A DNA stretch of 64,000 bases, taken from Mycolicibacterium sp. YH-1. Lineage in GTDB: Bacteria > Actinomycetota > Actinomycetes > Mycobacteriales > Mycobacteriaceae. The stretch is from positions 4,216,001 to 4,280,000 of the forward strand of contig NZ_CP092915.1 of assembly GCF_022557175.1 (NCBI RefSeq). The letters are read 5' to 3'. A model generated the notes under the pieces. That model was not told the origin of the DNA. It made no database searches and saw only the letters and a list, made by a program, of their open reading frames with translations. This document shows, in pieces, positions 15,371 to 24,894 of the stretch. Each line of letters opens with the position of its first letter. Positions within the stretch are counted from its first letter, which is position 1. Made by a program: the position numbers and the translations under genes.

Positions 15371-17932
15371 CTAGAAGTCGGGTTCGTCGTCGGCGTCGCC
15401 ACCGGCAGCGTCAGAACCCCCGCGGATCAGCATCAGCGTGCCCGCCAGCTCGTCGGCCTTGACCAACACCTCGCGTGCCTTCGACCCCTCCGACGGCCCG
15501 ACGATGTTGCGCGTCTCCATCAGGTCCATCAACCGGCCGGCCTTCGCGAACCCGACCCGCAGCTTGCGCTGCAGCATCGAGGTCGAACCGAACTGCGAGG
15601 ACACGACGAGTTCGACGGCCTGCAGGAACACGTCCATGTCGTCGCCGATGTCGGGATCGACGTCGGAACGCTCACTGGCCGGCTTGGCGGCGGTGACACC
15701 CTCCACGAACTCCGGCTCGGCCTGTGCCTTGGTGGCCTCGACGACGGCGTGGATCTCCTCGTCGCTGATGTAGGCGCCCTGCAGACGGATCGGCTTGTTG
15801 GCCCCCATCGGCAGGAAGAGCCCGTCGCCCATGCCGATCAGCTTCTCGGCGCCCGGCTGGTCGAGGATGACCCGGCTGTCGGTCAGCGATGACGTCGCGA
15901 AGGACAACCGCGAGGGCACGTTGGTCTTGATCAGGCCGGTGACGACGTCGACGGACGGGCGCTGGGTGGCCAGCACCAGGTGGATACCCGCGGCGCGCGC
16001 CTTCTGCGTGATCCGGACGATCGCCTCCTCGACATCGCGGGGAGCGGTCATCATCAGGTCGGCGAGCTCGTCGACGATAGCCAGGATGTAGGGGTACGGC
16101 TTGTAGACCCGCTCGCTGCCCAGCGGCGTGGTGATCTCACCCGAGCGGACCTTCTCGTTGAACACGTCGATGTGCCGCACCCGGGACGCCTGCATGTCCT
16201 GGTAGCGCTGCTCCATCTCCTCGACCAGCCACGTCAGCGCGGCCGCCGCCTTCTTCGGCTGCGTGATGATCGGCGTGATCAGGTGTGGGATGCCCTCGTA
16301 CGGCGTCAGCTCGACCATCTTGGGGTCGATCAGGATCATCCGGACCTCGTCCGGCGTGGCCCGGGTCAGCAGCGACACCAGCATGGAGTTGACGAAGCTC
16401 GACTTGCCCGAGCCCGTCGAACCCGCCACCAGCAGGTGCGGCATCTTGGCCAGGTTGGCCGAGATGAAATCACCCTCGATGTCCTTGCCGAGACCGATGA
16501 CCAACGGATGGTGGTCGCTGCGGGTGACCGGGTCGGTGAGGACGTCAGCCAGGCGAACCATCTCGCGGTCGATGTTGGGCACCTCGATGCCGACGGCCGA
16601 CTTGCCGGGGATGGGCGCGAGCATGCGCACGCTCTCGGTGGCCACGGCATAGGCGATGTTGCGCTGCAGCGCGGTGATCTTCTCAACCTTCACGCCGGGG
16701 CCGAGTTCGACCTCGTAGCGCGTGACGGTCGGTCCGCGGGTGCATCCCGTGACGGCGGCGTCGACCTTGAACTGCTGCAGGACCGAGTTGATCGAGTCCA
16801 TCATCTTGTCGTTGGCAGCCGTGCGCAGCTTCGGCGGGTCGCCGGCGACGAGCAGGTCCAGTGGCGGCAGCGCGTAGGGCCCCTCGACGACGCGGTCGAG
16901 CACCGCGGTCATCGCAGCCTCGGGCTTCTTCGGCTCCTTCTTACGTCGCGCAGGACGAACCGGCTCGGGGACCGTCGGGGTCTCATCGGCCAGTGGGTAG
17001 TTGTCGTACGGGGTTCCGGCGGGCTCGGGCGACTCGGCGGCAGTCCACGCCGGGGCCGGATCCTCGCTGTAGCCGGCGGGCTCGTCGTAGTAGCCGTCCG
17101 AGAAGTCCTCGGCCTGCTCGCCCGGACGGTCGTCGTACTCGTCGTCGTCGTCGTCGTTGTCGTCCTCGTAGTAGTCATCGTCGTCGCGGTATCCGGTGGC
17201 GAACAGCGCCCGCACGGTCTCTGGAACCTCACGGATCGTGGTGCCCGTGACCAACAGAACTCCGAACAGGACTCCCATGAACAACAGGGGTGCGGCGATC
17301 CACGGCGTGAGACCGTCGGACAGCGGGCCACCGATCGCGAAGCCGGTGAAGCCCGCGGCGCTGCGGCGTGCAATCGGGTCGGCGGGCGAGCCGGCCCACA
17401 GATGCCAGAGCCCGAGGGCCGGGAGCGCAATCATGGTGGAACCGAGGATCAGCCTCGGGCGCGACTCGGGCTGGGGTTCGGTGCGCATGAGCACAACCGC
17501 GCTGCCGATGAGCAGCAACGGGACGAGGATCACCGCGGAGCCGATCACAGTGCGCACGGCGACGTCGATCCAGCCGCCGACCGGCCGGGCCGCGTCGAAC
17601 CACGAGCTGGCCGCGATGACGACGGCGATACCGAGCAGTGCCAGGGCGATGCCGTCGCGGCGATGGCCGGGTTCGAGGTCACGCGCACGACCGATCGATC
17701 GTGCGGTGCTGCCCGCCCCCTTGGCCAGCATCAACCAACCGGCGCGCGCACCGCGCCCGACGGCCGCGCCCGCGGAACCCGCTCCCGATGCGCTCGACTT
17801 GCGAGCGGGCGCCTTGCGAGCGGGCGCCTTCTTACGCGGGGACGCAGGACGCTTCGGGGCGCTGGCGCTTCGCGACGCCGCCCCTGACCTGGTATTTCGC
17901 GTGCCAGATCGGCTGACGGTCTTACTTGCCAT
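15371..17932 (-). CDS. ftsK: DNA translocase FtsK/SpoIIIE
   Basis: This 853-residue septal DNA pump coordinates chromosome segregation with division. The N-terminus is Lys/Ala/Arg-rich (SPRKKAPARKAPARK), followed by four or five membrane helices (about 90-260) and an acidic linker with runs of Asp/Glu (about 265-300). The alpha/beta motor carries the Walker A AGSTGSGKSS near residue 500 and LILIDPKMVEL/IVDELADLMM for Walker B. The C-terminal gamma winged helix (SSQFGSTSMLQRKLRVGFAKAGRLMD) reads polar DNA sequences. ATG 17932 is chosen over an upstream ATG because it gives the family's basic N-terminus. Length suits an actinobacterial FtsK. Confidence 0.97.
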   Translation of the reverse strand: MASKTVSRSGTRNTRSGAASRSASAPKRPASPRKKAPARKAPARKSSASGAGSAGAAVGRGARAGWLMLAKGAGSTARSIGRARDLEPGHRRDGIALALLGIAVVIAASSWFDAARPVGGWIDVAVRTVIGSAVILVPLLLIGSAVVLMRTEPQPESRPRLILGSTMIALPALGLWHLWAGSPADPIARRSAAGFTGFAIGGPLSDGLTPWIAAPLLFMGVLFGVLLVTGTTIREVPETVRALFATGYRDDDDYYEDDNDDDDDEYDDRPGEQAEDFSDGYYDEPAGYSEDPAPAWTAAESPEPAGTPYDNYPLADETPTVPEPVRPARRKKEPKKPEAAMTAVLDRVVEGPYALPPLDLLVAGDPPKLRTAANDKMMDSINSVLQQFKVDAAVTGCTRGPTVTRYEVELGPGVKVEKITALQRNIAYAVATESVRMLAPIPGKSAVGIEVPNIDREMVRLADVLTDPVTRSDHHPLVIGLGKDIEGDFISANLAKMPHLLVAGSTGSGKSSFVNSMLVSLLTRATPDEVRMILIDPKMVELTPYEGIPHLITPIITQPKKAAAALTWLVEEMEQRYQDMQASRVRHIDVFNEKVRSGEITTPLGSERVYKPYPYILAIVDELADLMMTAPRDVEEAIVRITQKARAAGIHLVLATQRPSVDVVTGLIKTNVPSRLSFATSSLTDSRVILDQPGAEKLIGMGDGLFLPMGANKPIRLQGAYISDEEIHAVVEATKAQAEPEFVEGVTAAKPASERSDVDPDIGDDMDVFLQAVELVVSSQFGSTSMLQRKLRVGFAKAGRLMDLMETRNIVGPSEGSKAREVLVKADELAGTLMLIRGGSDAAGGDADDEPDF
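17125..17190. repeat. GTC trinucleotide microsatellite within ftsK
   Basis: A run of near-perfect GTC/GTA triplets encodes the acidic linker of FtsK (Asp repeats with interspersed Tyr/Glu). Slippage here would change linker length in frame without disrupting the motor. Confidence 0.8.
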
Positions 17933-18064
17933 GCGGGTAAGCCTAGTCGCAGTAGACCCATTTGCACCATCAGCCACACAGGTAACAGTTCGCTAACCAT
18001 CCGACAACGAAAGCTGCAGGTAGACAGCGTGCGCCTCACCTGCGCAGACACCGCGAATGGGCAG

Positions 18065-18109
18065 TTTGGGCGCGGTTTTGTTCGCTGGACGAATGAAAGC
18101 GCGCCCAAA
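18065..18109. other. Long inverted repeat between ftsK and the ABM monooxygenase gene
   Basis: The 261-bp gap 17933-18193 has no gene. It contains TTTGGGCGCG (18065-18074) and its exact complement CGCGCCCAAA (18100-18109). The 25-nt interior can partly pair further (TTCG/CGAA around CTGGA). The result is a stable stem-loop in either strand. It could be a bidirectional insulator/terminator, a structured RNA or a protein-binding site. Confidence 0.6.
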
Positions 18110-18193
18110 TCGCCAGGAGGTGGCCAGGTGACCGGCAAGTGTGCGCAGTAATGTCGTGACCTGAATCACTCATCGAGCAGTCCGAGGAGCACT

Positions 18194-18508
18194 ATGCCCG
18201 TCGTCGTTGTCGCCACCATGACCGCCAAACCCGAGTCCGTCGACACGGTGCGGGAGGCATGTAAGAACGCCATCGAGGCGGTGCACGCCGAGCCCGGCTG
18301 TGAGCTGTACTCGCTGCACGAGGCCAACGGGACATTCGTCTTCGTGGAGCAGTGGGCCGACGAGGAGGCACTGAAGGCGCACAGCACCGCACCTGCGATT
18401 GGCGCACTCTTCGGCGCGGTCGGCGAGCACCTCGACGGCGCTCCGGACATCAAGATGCTGTCGCCGGTGGTCGCCGGGGACCCGGCCAAGGGTCAGCTGC
18501 GGAGCTAG
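18194..18508 (+). CDS. Antibiotic-biosynthesis-monooxygenase (ABM) domain protein, Rv2749 type
   Basis: This 104-residue dimeric alpha-beta barrel protein has the ABM pattern: [44 protein letters not shown] and the downstream helix [15 protein letters not shown]. Members include quinol monooxygenases (YgiN) and heme-degrading enzymes. It lacks an obvious heme ligand, so a quinone-type substrate is more likely (inference). GAGGAGCAC precedes the ATG. Eleven nt separate it from the SDR gene and the order matches Rv2749-Rv2750-Rv2751, so the three genes form one unit. Confidence 0.85.
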   Translation: MPVVVVATMTAKPESVDTVREACKNAIEAVHAEPGCELYSLHEANGTFVFVEQWADEEALKAHSTAPAIGALFGAVGEHLDGAPDIKMLSPVVAGDPAKGQLRS

Positions 18509-18519
18509 CGAATACCGAT

Positions 18520-19338
18520 ATGGGATCGCTCACCGGAAAAGTCGCCTTCATCACCGGCGCCGCCCGTGGCCAGGGTCGCGCGCACGCAGTCAAACTGGCG
18601 TCCGAGGGCGCCGACATCATCGCCGTCGACCTCTGTGACCAGATCGCCTCGGTGCCCTATCCCCTGGCCACACCGGATGACATGGCCGCCACAGTCAAGC
18701 TCGTCGAGGAGACCGGCGCGCGAATCGTCGCGTCGCAGGCTGATGTTCGTGACCGTGCGGGGCTCAAGGAGGCTTTGAAGGCCGGCGTCGAGGAACTCGG
18801 CGGGCGCCTCGACATCGTGATCGCCAACGCGGGCATCGCCCCGATGGACGGCGAAGACGCGTGGGGTGACGTGCTCGACGTCAATCTCACCGGCGTCTAC
18901 CACACCGTCGACGTGGCGATGCGACCAATGATCAAGGCGGGCAACGGCGGAGCGATCGTCCTGACCAGCTCGGTGGCGGGCCTGGTTGGCCTGGCGTCAC
19001 CGGTGGCGGGTTCGGTCGCCTACGCCGCGGCCAAGCACGGGATCGTGGGACTGATGCGGGTGTACGCCAATCACCTTGCGTCATTCAGCATCCGGGTCAA
19101 CTCGATTCACCCGGCCGGCGTCGACACACCGATGATCGACAACGACTTCACCCGCAGTTGGCTCCAGGGCATGGCCCAGAAGAGCAAGGGGGGACCGGAT
19201 ATGCGGAACGCGTTGCCGGTGCAGACCCTCGAAACCGAGGACATCGCCAATGCGGTGCTGTGGCTGGTGTCCGATGCCGCTCGCTACGTCACCGGAATCA
19301 CGCTGCCGCTCGACGCGGGCTACGTCAACAAGAGGTAG
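18520..19338 (+). CDS. Mycofactocin-coupled short-chain dehydrogenase (Rv2750 type)
   Basis: This 272-residue SDR binds NAD at [12 protein letters not shown] (TGxxxGxG) and has catalytic Ser (SSVAG), Tyr and Lys in YAAAKHG. The longer loop after the second strand ([19 protein letters not shown]) is the insertion typical of the mycofactocin-dependent SDR subfamily, which keeps NAD bound and passes electrons to mycofactocin. The substrate is unknown; alcohols or terpenoids are typical. ATG 18520 starts 11 nt after the ABM gene. The next gene starts 2 nt after its stop. Confidence 0.9.
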   Translation: MGSLTGKVAFITGAARGQGRAHAVKLASEGADIIAVDLCDQIASVPYPLATPDDMAATVKLVEETGARIVASQADVRDRAGLKEALKAGVEELGGRLDIVIANAGIAPMDGEDAWGDVLDVNLTGVYHTVDVAMRPMIKAGNGGAIVLTSSVAGLVGLASPVAGSVAYAAAKHGIVGLMRVYANHLASFSIRVNSIHPAGVDTPMIDNDFTRSWLQGMAQKSKGGPDMRNALPVQTLETEDIANAVLWLVSDAARYVTGITLPLDAGYVNKR

Positions 19339-19340
19339 CG

Positions 19341-20216
19341 ATGCCGCGAAACCCCGCCGCGGGCACAGCCTTCGGGCCGATGGTCCTGTCCGCGGTGGAG
19401 CAGAACGAGTCACCCCGGCGACGGCTGGTCGACGACGATCTGGCGGCACCCTTCCTCCCGTTACCGTTGCAGGCGGTCGTCGCCGCGACACGCTGGGCGC
19501 CCGTGCGCCGAGCGGTGATCGGCACATCGGAGCGGTACGGCCCGGGACTGTGGGCCAATATCGCCTGCCGCAAGCGCTACATCGACGACAATCTCACGGC
19601 TGCACTCGGGGACGTCGACGCCGTGGTGGTCCTCGGCGCCGGGCTCGACAGCCGGGCCTACCGGCTGGCCCGCCGCAGCGACGTCCCCGTCTTCGAGGTC
19701 GACCTGCCGATCAACATCGCGCGCAAGCACAACATCGTGGCGAAGGTTCTCGGCGCCCCACCCCCGTCGGTACACCTGGTGCCGGTCGACTTCGAACGCG
19801 ACGATCTGCTCGGCGCACTGGCCGGCAGTGGCTACCGCGCCGAGAGCCGCACGTTCTTCGTCTGGGAGGGTGTCACGCAGTACCTGACCGAGTCGGCGGT
19901 GCGCGCGACGTTCGACCAACTGTCGTCAGTCGCGGCGGGCAGCCGGATCGACTTCACCTACGTCCGAGCCGACTTCCTCTCGGGTGCCGAGCTCTACGGC
20001 GCGGACACGCTCCACCGCAAGTTCGTTCGCAAGCGCGAGATCTGGAAGTTCGGCATGCAACCCGAGGACGTCGCGGCGTTCCTCGGCGGTTACGGCTGGC
20101 GGCTGCGGGAGCAACTGGGCCCCGACGAGATCCGTGACCGCTACATACGCCCCGCCGGCCGCCACCTCACGGCGTCGCAGATCGAGTGGTCGGCGTACGC
20201 CGAGAAGGTCGATTAG
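19341..20216 (+). CDS. SAM-dependent methyltransferase, TIGR00027/LCM-like (Rv2751 type)
   Basis: This 291-residue protein belongs to the large mycobacterial family of putative leucine-carboxyl-methyltransferase-like enzymes. The SAM site is VVVLGAGLDSRAYRLA, preceded by R-x2-YID in the N-terminal helix. VFEVDLP provides the acidic ribose-binding residue and FFVWEGVTQYL is the family signature. The substrate is unknown. ATG 19341 follows the SDR stop after 2 nt. The gene is the last of the three-gene unit and converges on the E1 gene, with 19 bp between stops. Confidence 0.85.
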   Translation: MPRNPAAGTAFGPMVLSAVEQNESPRRRLVDDDLAAPFLPLPLQAVVAATRWAPVRRAVIGTSERYGPGLWANIACRKRYIDDNLTAALGDVDAVVVLGAGLDSRAYRLARRSDVPVFEVDLPINIARKHNIVAKVLGAPPPSVHLVPVDFERDDLLGALAGSGYRAESRTFFVWEGVTQYLTESAVRATFDQLSSVAAGSRIDFTYVRADFLSGAELYGADTLHRKFVRKREIWKFGMQPEDVAAFLGGYGWRLREQLGPDEIRDRYIRPAGRHLTASQIEWSAYAEKVD

Positions 20217-20235
20217 CTCGCGGCGGTGCCGCCAA

Positions 20236-22404
20236 TCAGACCGCGGCGGTGCGTGCCAGTTTGACCGCGGCCTCGAGGATGGTGTCCTCGGACAGCATCA
20301 CCGCCAGGGCGGCGTCACCGAGCGGGATGAAGCTGTCATCGCTCGCGACCCGGGCCATGCCGCCGGTGTATCCGTGGTCGATCAACGCTGTCAGCACGCC
20401 CTCGCTGACACCACCACTGGCGCGCGTCTCGTCGACCACCAGCACCCGGCCCGTTGCCGTGGCCTCGGCGAGGATGTCGTCCACCGGAAGTGGGGCGAGC
20501 CACCGTAGATCGACCACCCGCACGGCGATGTCGAGCAACGCCAGCCTGCGCGCCACACGCAGACTCATACGCAGGCCGTTGCCGAACGTGAGGATGGTGA
20601 GATCACGGCCGTCCCCGTAGGTGCGGGCGCGGCCGATCGGCACGACGCCACCGGCGTCGTCGGCGAGCCAGAGATCGTCGCCGTCGTCGTACAGGTCACG
20701 GGTGTGGTACAGCGCGATCGGCTCGAGGAACAGGCAGACCACACCCGCCGACCGGGCCGCGGTGGCGCACGACCTCATCATCGCCGCGGCATCGTCGGGC
20801 CGGGCGGGGGAAGCGATCACGACACCTGGGAGATCCCGGATCGCGGTGATGGAGTTGTCGTTGTGGAAGTGCCCACCGAATCCCTTCTGGTAGCCGTAGC
20901 CGGCGATTCGGACGACCATCGGATTGCGGTACTGCCGGTTGGAGAAGAACTGGAGCGTGGCGCCCTCGCCGCGGATCTGATCGGCGGCGTTGTGCAGGTA
21001 GGCCAGGTACTGAATCTCCGGAATGGGCAGCAGCCCTGACACTCCCGCGCCCAACGCGAGCCCCAGGATGGACTGCTCGTCGAGAAGTGTGTCGAAGACG
21101 CGCGCCGTTCCCGCCCTGGCCTGCAGCCCGCGTGTCACCCCGTAGACGCCACCCTTGCGGCCGACGTCCTCGCCGAACACGACGGCCCCTGGGTCGGTGG
21201 CCAGCACATCCTGCAGCGCGCGGTTGATCGCCTGGGCGACCGTGATCGGCGCCGACGGGGTTTTTGTGGGTGCCGGTTTCGCGGCGGCCTCGGTGGCACC
21301 GACGGCCTCATCGAGTGCATCGCGCAGTGGAGTCATCACCGCGCGCGGGCCGTCGAGTTGGTCGAGTTCGGCGACCTCGGTGGCCATCTCCAGGATCTCG
21401 GTCCGCTTGGCCTCGTAGGCCTCGATCACCTCTTGCGGGTCGAGCACTCCCGCGTCGATGAGCAACCGCGCGGTGCACAGCACCGGGTCGCGGTCGAAAT
21501 CACCGGTGATCTCGTCGGGTTTGCGGTAGGCCGGTTCGTAGTCCGAGCCGGCATGTCCCATCAACCGGACGGTGCGCAGGTGTAGGAACGCGGGACGACG
21601 TTGTGTCCGTACGTATTCCGCGGCAAGCTCCGCGGTCGCGAGGACTGACGGCAGATCGGTGCCGTCGGCGGTGAAGTACCGCAGATCGTCTCGGTTTCCA
21701 TAGGTGCGCGCGATCCAACCCTGCGGTGTCCGCACGCTGATGCCGATGCCGTTGTCCTCGCAGACGAGGAGCAGTGGCATGGGCACACCCTGATACGCGG
21801 TGTGCATCGCTGCGTTGATGGCGCCGACCGCCGTGGAGTGGTTCGCCGACGCGTCACCGAAGCTGCACACCGCGAGTGCATCGGCGGGCCAGGGGCATTC
21901 GACACGCAACTTGCGCGCCCGAGCGATCGAGAACGCGACGCCCAGCGCCCGCGGTAGGTGGGAGGCGATCGTCGACGTCTGCGGGATGACGTTGAGGTCG
22001 TGGCGGCCGAACACCTTGTGCCTGCCGCCGGAGATCGGCTCCTCGGTGGCGGCAACCAACCCCAGCAGGACGTCGCGCAGGGGATCGCTGCCATGCACCT
22101 GGCTCGCGCGGGCCAGGAAGAAGCCGCCCGAACGGTAGTGCAACAGCGCTGGATCGGTGGGCCGCAGCGCGGCGGCGACCGCCGCGTTGCTCTCGTGGCC
22201 CGACGAGCCGATGGTGTAGAAGCCCTTGCCGTGTGACCGCAACCAGCGCGCCGCCAGGTCCAGATGCCTGCTACCCAGCTGCGCGTCGAACACGTCCAGG
22301 CAGCGCTGCGGTGACAGCCCTTGCAGCACGGAGGGATCCGCGGTCTCGGGGCTTGTCAGCTCGGAGATCGTCGCGGTGAAGTACTCATCGATTGATTCGG
22401 CCAC
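20236..22404 (-). CDS. Fused E1 alpha-beta 2-oxoacid dehydrogenase (TPP-dependent)
   Basis: This 722-residue protein joins E1 alpha (residues 1-370, with YTIGSSGHESNAAVAAAL, GDASANHSTAVGAINAAMHT and CEDNGIGIS for TPP/Mg binding) to E1 beta (about 395-720, with VVFGEDVGRKGGVYGVT, LPIPEIQYLAYLHNAADQIRGE and the transketolase C-domain) through a Pro/Ala-rich linker. It decarboxylates a branched-chain or related 2-oxoacid. No E2 or E3 is nearby, so it must share these or act as a decarboxylase. It is the last gene of the long minus-strand catabolic unit, 28 nt after the acyl-CoA dehydrogenase gene. Substrate uncertain. Confidence 0.88.
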   Translation of the reverse strand: MAESIDEYFTATISELTSPETADPSVLQGLSPQRCLDVFDAQLGSRHLDLAARWLRSHGKGFYTIGSSGHESNAAVAAALRPTDPALLHYRSGGFFLARASQVHGSDPLRDVLLGLVAATEEPISGGRHKVFGRHDLNVIPQTSTIASHLPRALGVAFSIARARKLRVECPWPADALAVCSFGDASANHSTAVGAINAAMHTAYQGVPMPLLLVCEDNGIGISVRTPQGWIARTYGNRDDLRYFTADGTDLPSVLATAELAAEYVRTQRRPAFLHLRTVRLMGHAGSDYEPAYRKPDEITGDFDRDPVLCTARLLIDAGVLDPQEVIEAYEAKRTEILEMATEVAELDQLDGPRAVMTPLRDALDEAVGATEAAAKPAPTKTPSAPITVAQAINRALQDVLATDPGAVVFGEDVGRKGGVYGVTRGLQARAGTARVFDTLLDEQSILGLALGAGVSGLLPIPEIQYLAYLHNAADQIRGEGATLQFFSNRQYRNPMVVRIAGYGYQKGFGGHFHNDNSITAIRDLPGVVIASPARPDDAAAMMRSCATAARSAGVVCLFLEPIALYHTRDLYDDGDDLWLADDAGGVVPIGRARTYGDGRDLTILTFGNGLRMSLRVARRLALLDIAVRVVDLRWLAPLPVDDILAEATATGRVLVVDETRASGGVSEGVLTALIDHGYTGGMARVASDDSFIPLGDAALAVMLSEDTILEAAVKLARTAAV

Positions 22405-22432
22405 TTTACTTCTCTGACCCTTCCCGACTCGG

Positions 22433-23626
22433 TCAGCGGAACGCGGCGGTGCCGGTGAGGGCCTGCCCGATTACCAGAGTATGCATTTCGCTGGTGCCCT
22501 CATAGGTCAACACCGACTCCAGGTTGTTGGCGTGCCGCATCACCGGGTACTCCCCCGTGATGCCACTGGCACCCAGAATGGTGCGCGCAGTGCGGGCGAT
22601 CGCGATGGCCTCCCGCACGTTGTTGAGCTTGCCGAGGCTGACCTGTTCGGGGCGCAACCCGTCGGTGTCCTTGGCCCGGCCGAGGTGCATCGCCAACAGG
22701 AACGCCTTACCGTACTCGAGCGTCATATCGGCGATCTTCTGCTGGGTGAGCTGGAAACCACCGATGGGACGGTCGAACTGGACTCGGGTCTGGGCGTAGG
22801 TGAGCGCGGTCTCGAGGCAGTCCCGGGCTGCACCGACCGAGCCGAACACGATGCCGAAGCGCGCCTCGTTGAGGCAGCTCAACGGCGCGCGCAGGCTGGT
22901 GGCGCCCGGCAGCCGGGCACTGTCGGGGAGTCGGACGTCCTCGAGGACCAGTTCACTGGTCACCGATGCGCGCAGCGACATCTTCGACTTGATGGTGTGT
23001 GCGGTGAAGCCGGGCGTGTCGGTGGGGACGGCGAACCCGCGGATCCCCTCGTCGGTGCGGGCCCACACGATCGCGACGTCGGCCACCGATCCATTGGTGA
23101 TCCACATCTTGGCGCCGTTGAGGATCCAGTCATCGCCGGACCGGGTGGCGCGCGTGCGCATTCCGGCCGGGTCCGAGCCGAAGTCGGGCTCCGTCAGTCC
23201 GAAGCACCCGATCTTGCGCCCGGCGGCCATCTCGGGCAACCACTGTTGCTTCTGCTCCTCGCTGCCGAAGGCGTGCAGCGCGAACATCGCCAGCGACCCC
23301 TGCACGCTGACCAGCGAGCGGATTCCGGAGTCACCGGCCTCCAGTTCCAGGCAGGCCAGTCCGTACGCCACTGCCGACGTGCCTGCACAGCCGTAACCCT
23401 GCAGGTGCATGCCAAGAACGCCGAGTTCGCCGAGTTCGACGGCAAGTTCACGGACGGGCAGTTCGCCGCTCTCGTACCACGTCGCGATCTCCGGGGCGAT
23501 GCGACTCTTCACGACGGTCCGCACGGCGTCGCGAATCTGACGCTCCTCGTCGTCGAGCAGACTGTCGACGCGTAGCAGGACGTCGGGGCTGGTCGGACCG
23601 GGCTTCTGCGCTGAAGGTCGAGACAC
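22433..23626 (-). CDS. Acyl-CoA dehydrogenase, glutaryl-CoA dehydrogenase-like
   Basis: This 397-residue FAD enzyme has CFGLTEPDFGSDP, WITNGSVADVAIVWA and, near the end, VMRHANNLESVLTYEGTSEMHTLVIGQALTG, in which Glu of TYEGT is the catalytic base. These stretches resemble glutaryl-CoA dehydrogenase more than straight-chain enzymes. It could oxidise and decarboxylate a C5 dicarboxylyl-CoA, which would fit ring-cleavage products of an N-heterocycle (inference). GTG 23626 is chosen because AGGAG lies 5 nt upstream; the frame is open 36 codons further. It lies 32 nt after the enamidase-type gene. Confidence 0.88.
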   Translation of the reverse strand: MSRPSAQKPGPTSPDVLLRVDSLLDDEERQIRDAVRTVVKSRIAPEIATWYESGELPVRELAVELGELGVLGMHLQGYGCAGTSAVAYGLACLELEAGDSGIRSLVSVQGSLAMFALHAFGSEEQKQQWLPEMAAGRKIGCFGLTEPDFGSDPAGMRTRATRSGDDWILNGAKMWITNGSVADVAIVWARTDEGIRGFAVPTDTPGFTAHTIKSKMSLRASVTSELVLEDVRLPDSARLPGATSLRAPLSCLNEARFGIVFGSVGAARDCLETALTYAQTRVQFDRPIGGFQLTQQKIADMTLEYGKAFLLAMHLGRAKDTDGLRPEQVSLGKLNNVREAIAIARTARTILGASGITGEYPVMRHANNLESVLTYEGTSEMHTLVIGQALTGTAAFR

Positions 23627-23658
23627 GTTGACTCCTAATATCGTTGGATGTTGACAGC

Positions 23659-24894
23659 TCAGCAGCAACCGGACGAGTGGGCCCCCACCGGGACCGGGCA
23701 CGCAGCCTGTTGGCGCACTTCGGCGCCGCGCCATGTGACCGACCGGCTCGGCGGTGGCGTCTGCTCACTGCGGGTTGCGACCAGCGGGACACCGTCGACC
23801 AGGACGGTCGCGATACCGGGCAGGTCGCCGAGGGCGAACGACTCGAGTGCGTTGGTCGCGGTCGAGCCGGTGATGGGGCCGAGCACCAGGAGATCGGCAG
23901 GCATCCCCTCGGCGATGACGCCGGTGTTCAAGCCGTGCGCCCGCGCGGTCTGCCCGGTGGCCGCGGCAACGGCCGACACGGGGTCGACGCCGCACACCGA
24001 CGCCAGATAGCAGATGTTGCGCAGCATTCCGCGGGGAATCACCCCTGTGCCGCCGGGGGTGTCGGTGCCGAGCGTGAGCCGGCCGAGGCCGTCGCGCCGG
24101 GTGAGTTCGTCGACGACCAGCGTGGTCGCCCGATAGTTGTTGGAGCTGCACACCTCCACATGCGTGTCGGGCAGACCCGCGATGATCGCCACGATGTCGG
24201 CGTCCGGCGGCGGGATGGGGCCGCCCGAGATGTGCCCGACGATGTCGGGGCTGACAGCCAGCACCACGTCGGCGCCCGCGACGCGGCTCGACCCGGACCG
24301 GGACACTCCGCCGGAGTGCATCTTGACCGTCATACCGCGGTCGTGAGCCCACTGCATGTATCGCTGGGCCTCACCGTCCCCCAGCCGATTCCAGTCGTAG
24401 AAGATGAACTTGAGCTGGTCGATGCCCTCGCGGTGCGCGCGGTCGAAGTGCTCCTCGGTCATACCGGGCACGAGGAGGACGGTGCCCGCGTTGACCTTCA
24501 CCCCGGAGGGGCGCATCCGCCCGGTGGTGTGCTTGGAGGTGATCGCGATGCTGAGCACGAGTTCGGGTGTCAGTGCGTCGAACGCCAAGCCAGGGATGTG
24601 GAGTTCACCCGCGGACACCATGGACGTCGTGCCGCCGTGCAGATAGTTGTGAATCCATCCGATGGCGTCCTGCGCGGGTGTCCATTCGCCGAAGGTCGGA
24701 TGGACGTGGCCGTCGATCAGGCCGGGCATCACGGTCAGCCCGCCTGCGGACAGCACCTGGTCTGGGGCATCGACGTCGGTCCCGATGCCGGTGATCACCC
24801 CGTCCTGCACGACCAGTGTGGTGTCACGGAGCGGCGCGATGGCCCGGTCGCCGTGCACAAGGAGGCCGATGTCCTCCACGAGCAGGGTCGTCAT
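23659..24894 (-). CDS. Enamidase-type metal-dependent amidohydrolase
   Basis: This 411-residue protein resembles Eubacterium barkeri enamidase, which opens 6-oxo-1,4,5,6-tetrahydronicotinate to 2-formylglutarate and ammonia. Metal ligands are visible in DGHVHP (HxH), KMHSGG, GHISGG and LGTDTPGG. The region GTGVIPRGMLRNICYLAS followed by AHGLNTGVIAEG is strikingly enamidase-like. As I recall it, the bridging Glu of the clostridial enzyme is replaced here in IDQLKFIFYDW, where the Lys may play that role. AAGGAG lies 7 nt before ATG 24894. The C-terminus extends about 30 residues. An operator-like repeat lies 23-40 bp upstream. Confidence 0.82.
   Translation of the reverse strand: MTTLLVEDIGLLVHGDRAIAPLRDTTLVVQDGVITGIGTDVDAPDQVLSAGGLTVMPGLIDGHVHPTFGEWTPAQDAIGWIHNYLHGGTTSMVSAGELHIPGLAFDALTPELVLSIAITSKHTTGRMRPSGVKVNAGTVLLVPGMTEEHFDRAHREGIDQLKFIFYDWNRLGDGEAQRYMQWAHDRGMTVKMHSGGVSRSGSSRVAGADVVLAVSPDIVGHISGGPIPPPDADIVAIIAGLPDTHVEVCSSNNYRATTLVVDELTRRDGLGRLTLGTDTPGGTGVIPRGMLRNICYLASVCGVDPVSAVAAATGQTARAHGLNTGVIAEGMPADLLVLGPITGSTATNALESFALGDLPGIATVLVDGVPLVATRSEQTPPPSRSVTWRGAEVRQQAACPVPVGAHSSGCC

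Noticed and set aside
15980..17887. 635-codon plus-strand frame over ftsK
   Set aside because: It is antisense to the FtsK motor and linker; its product is a low-complexity string without domains.
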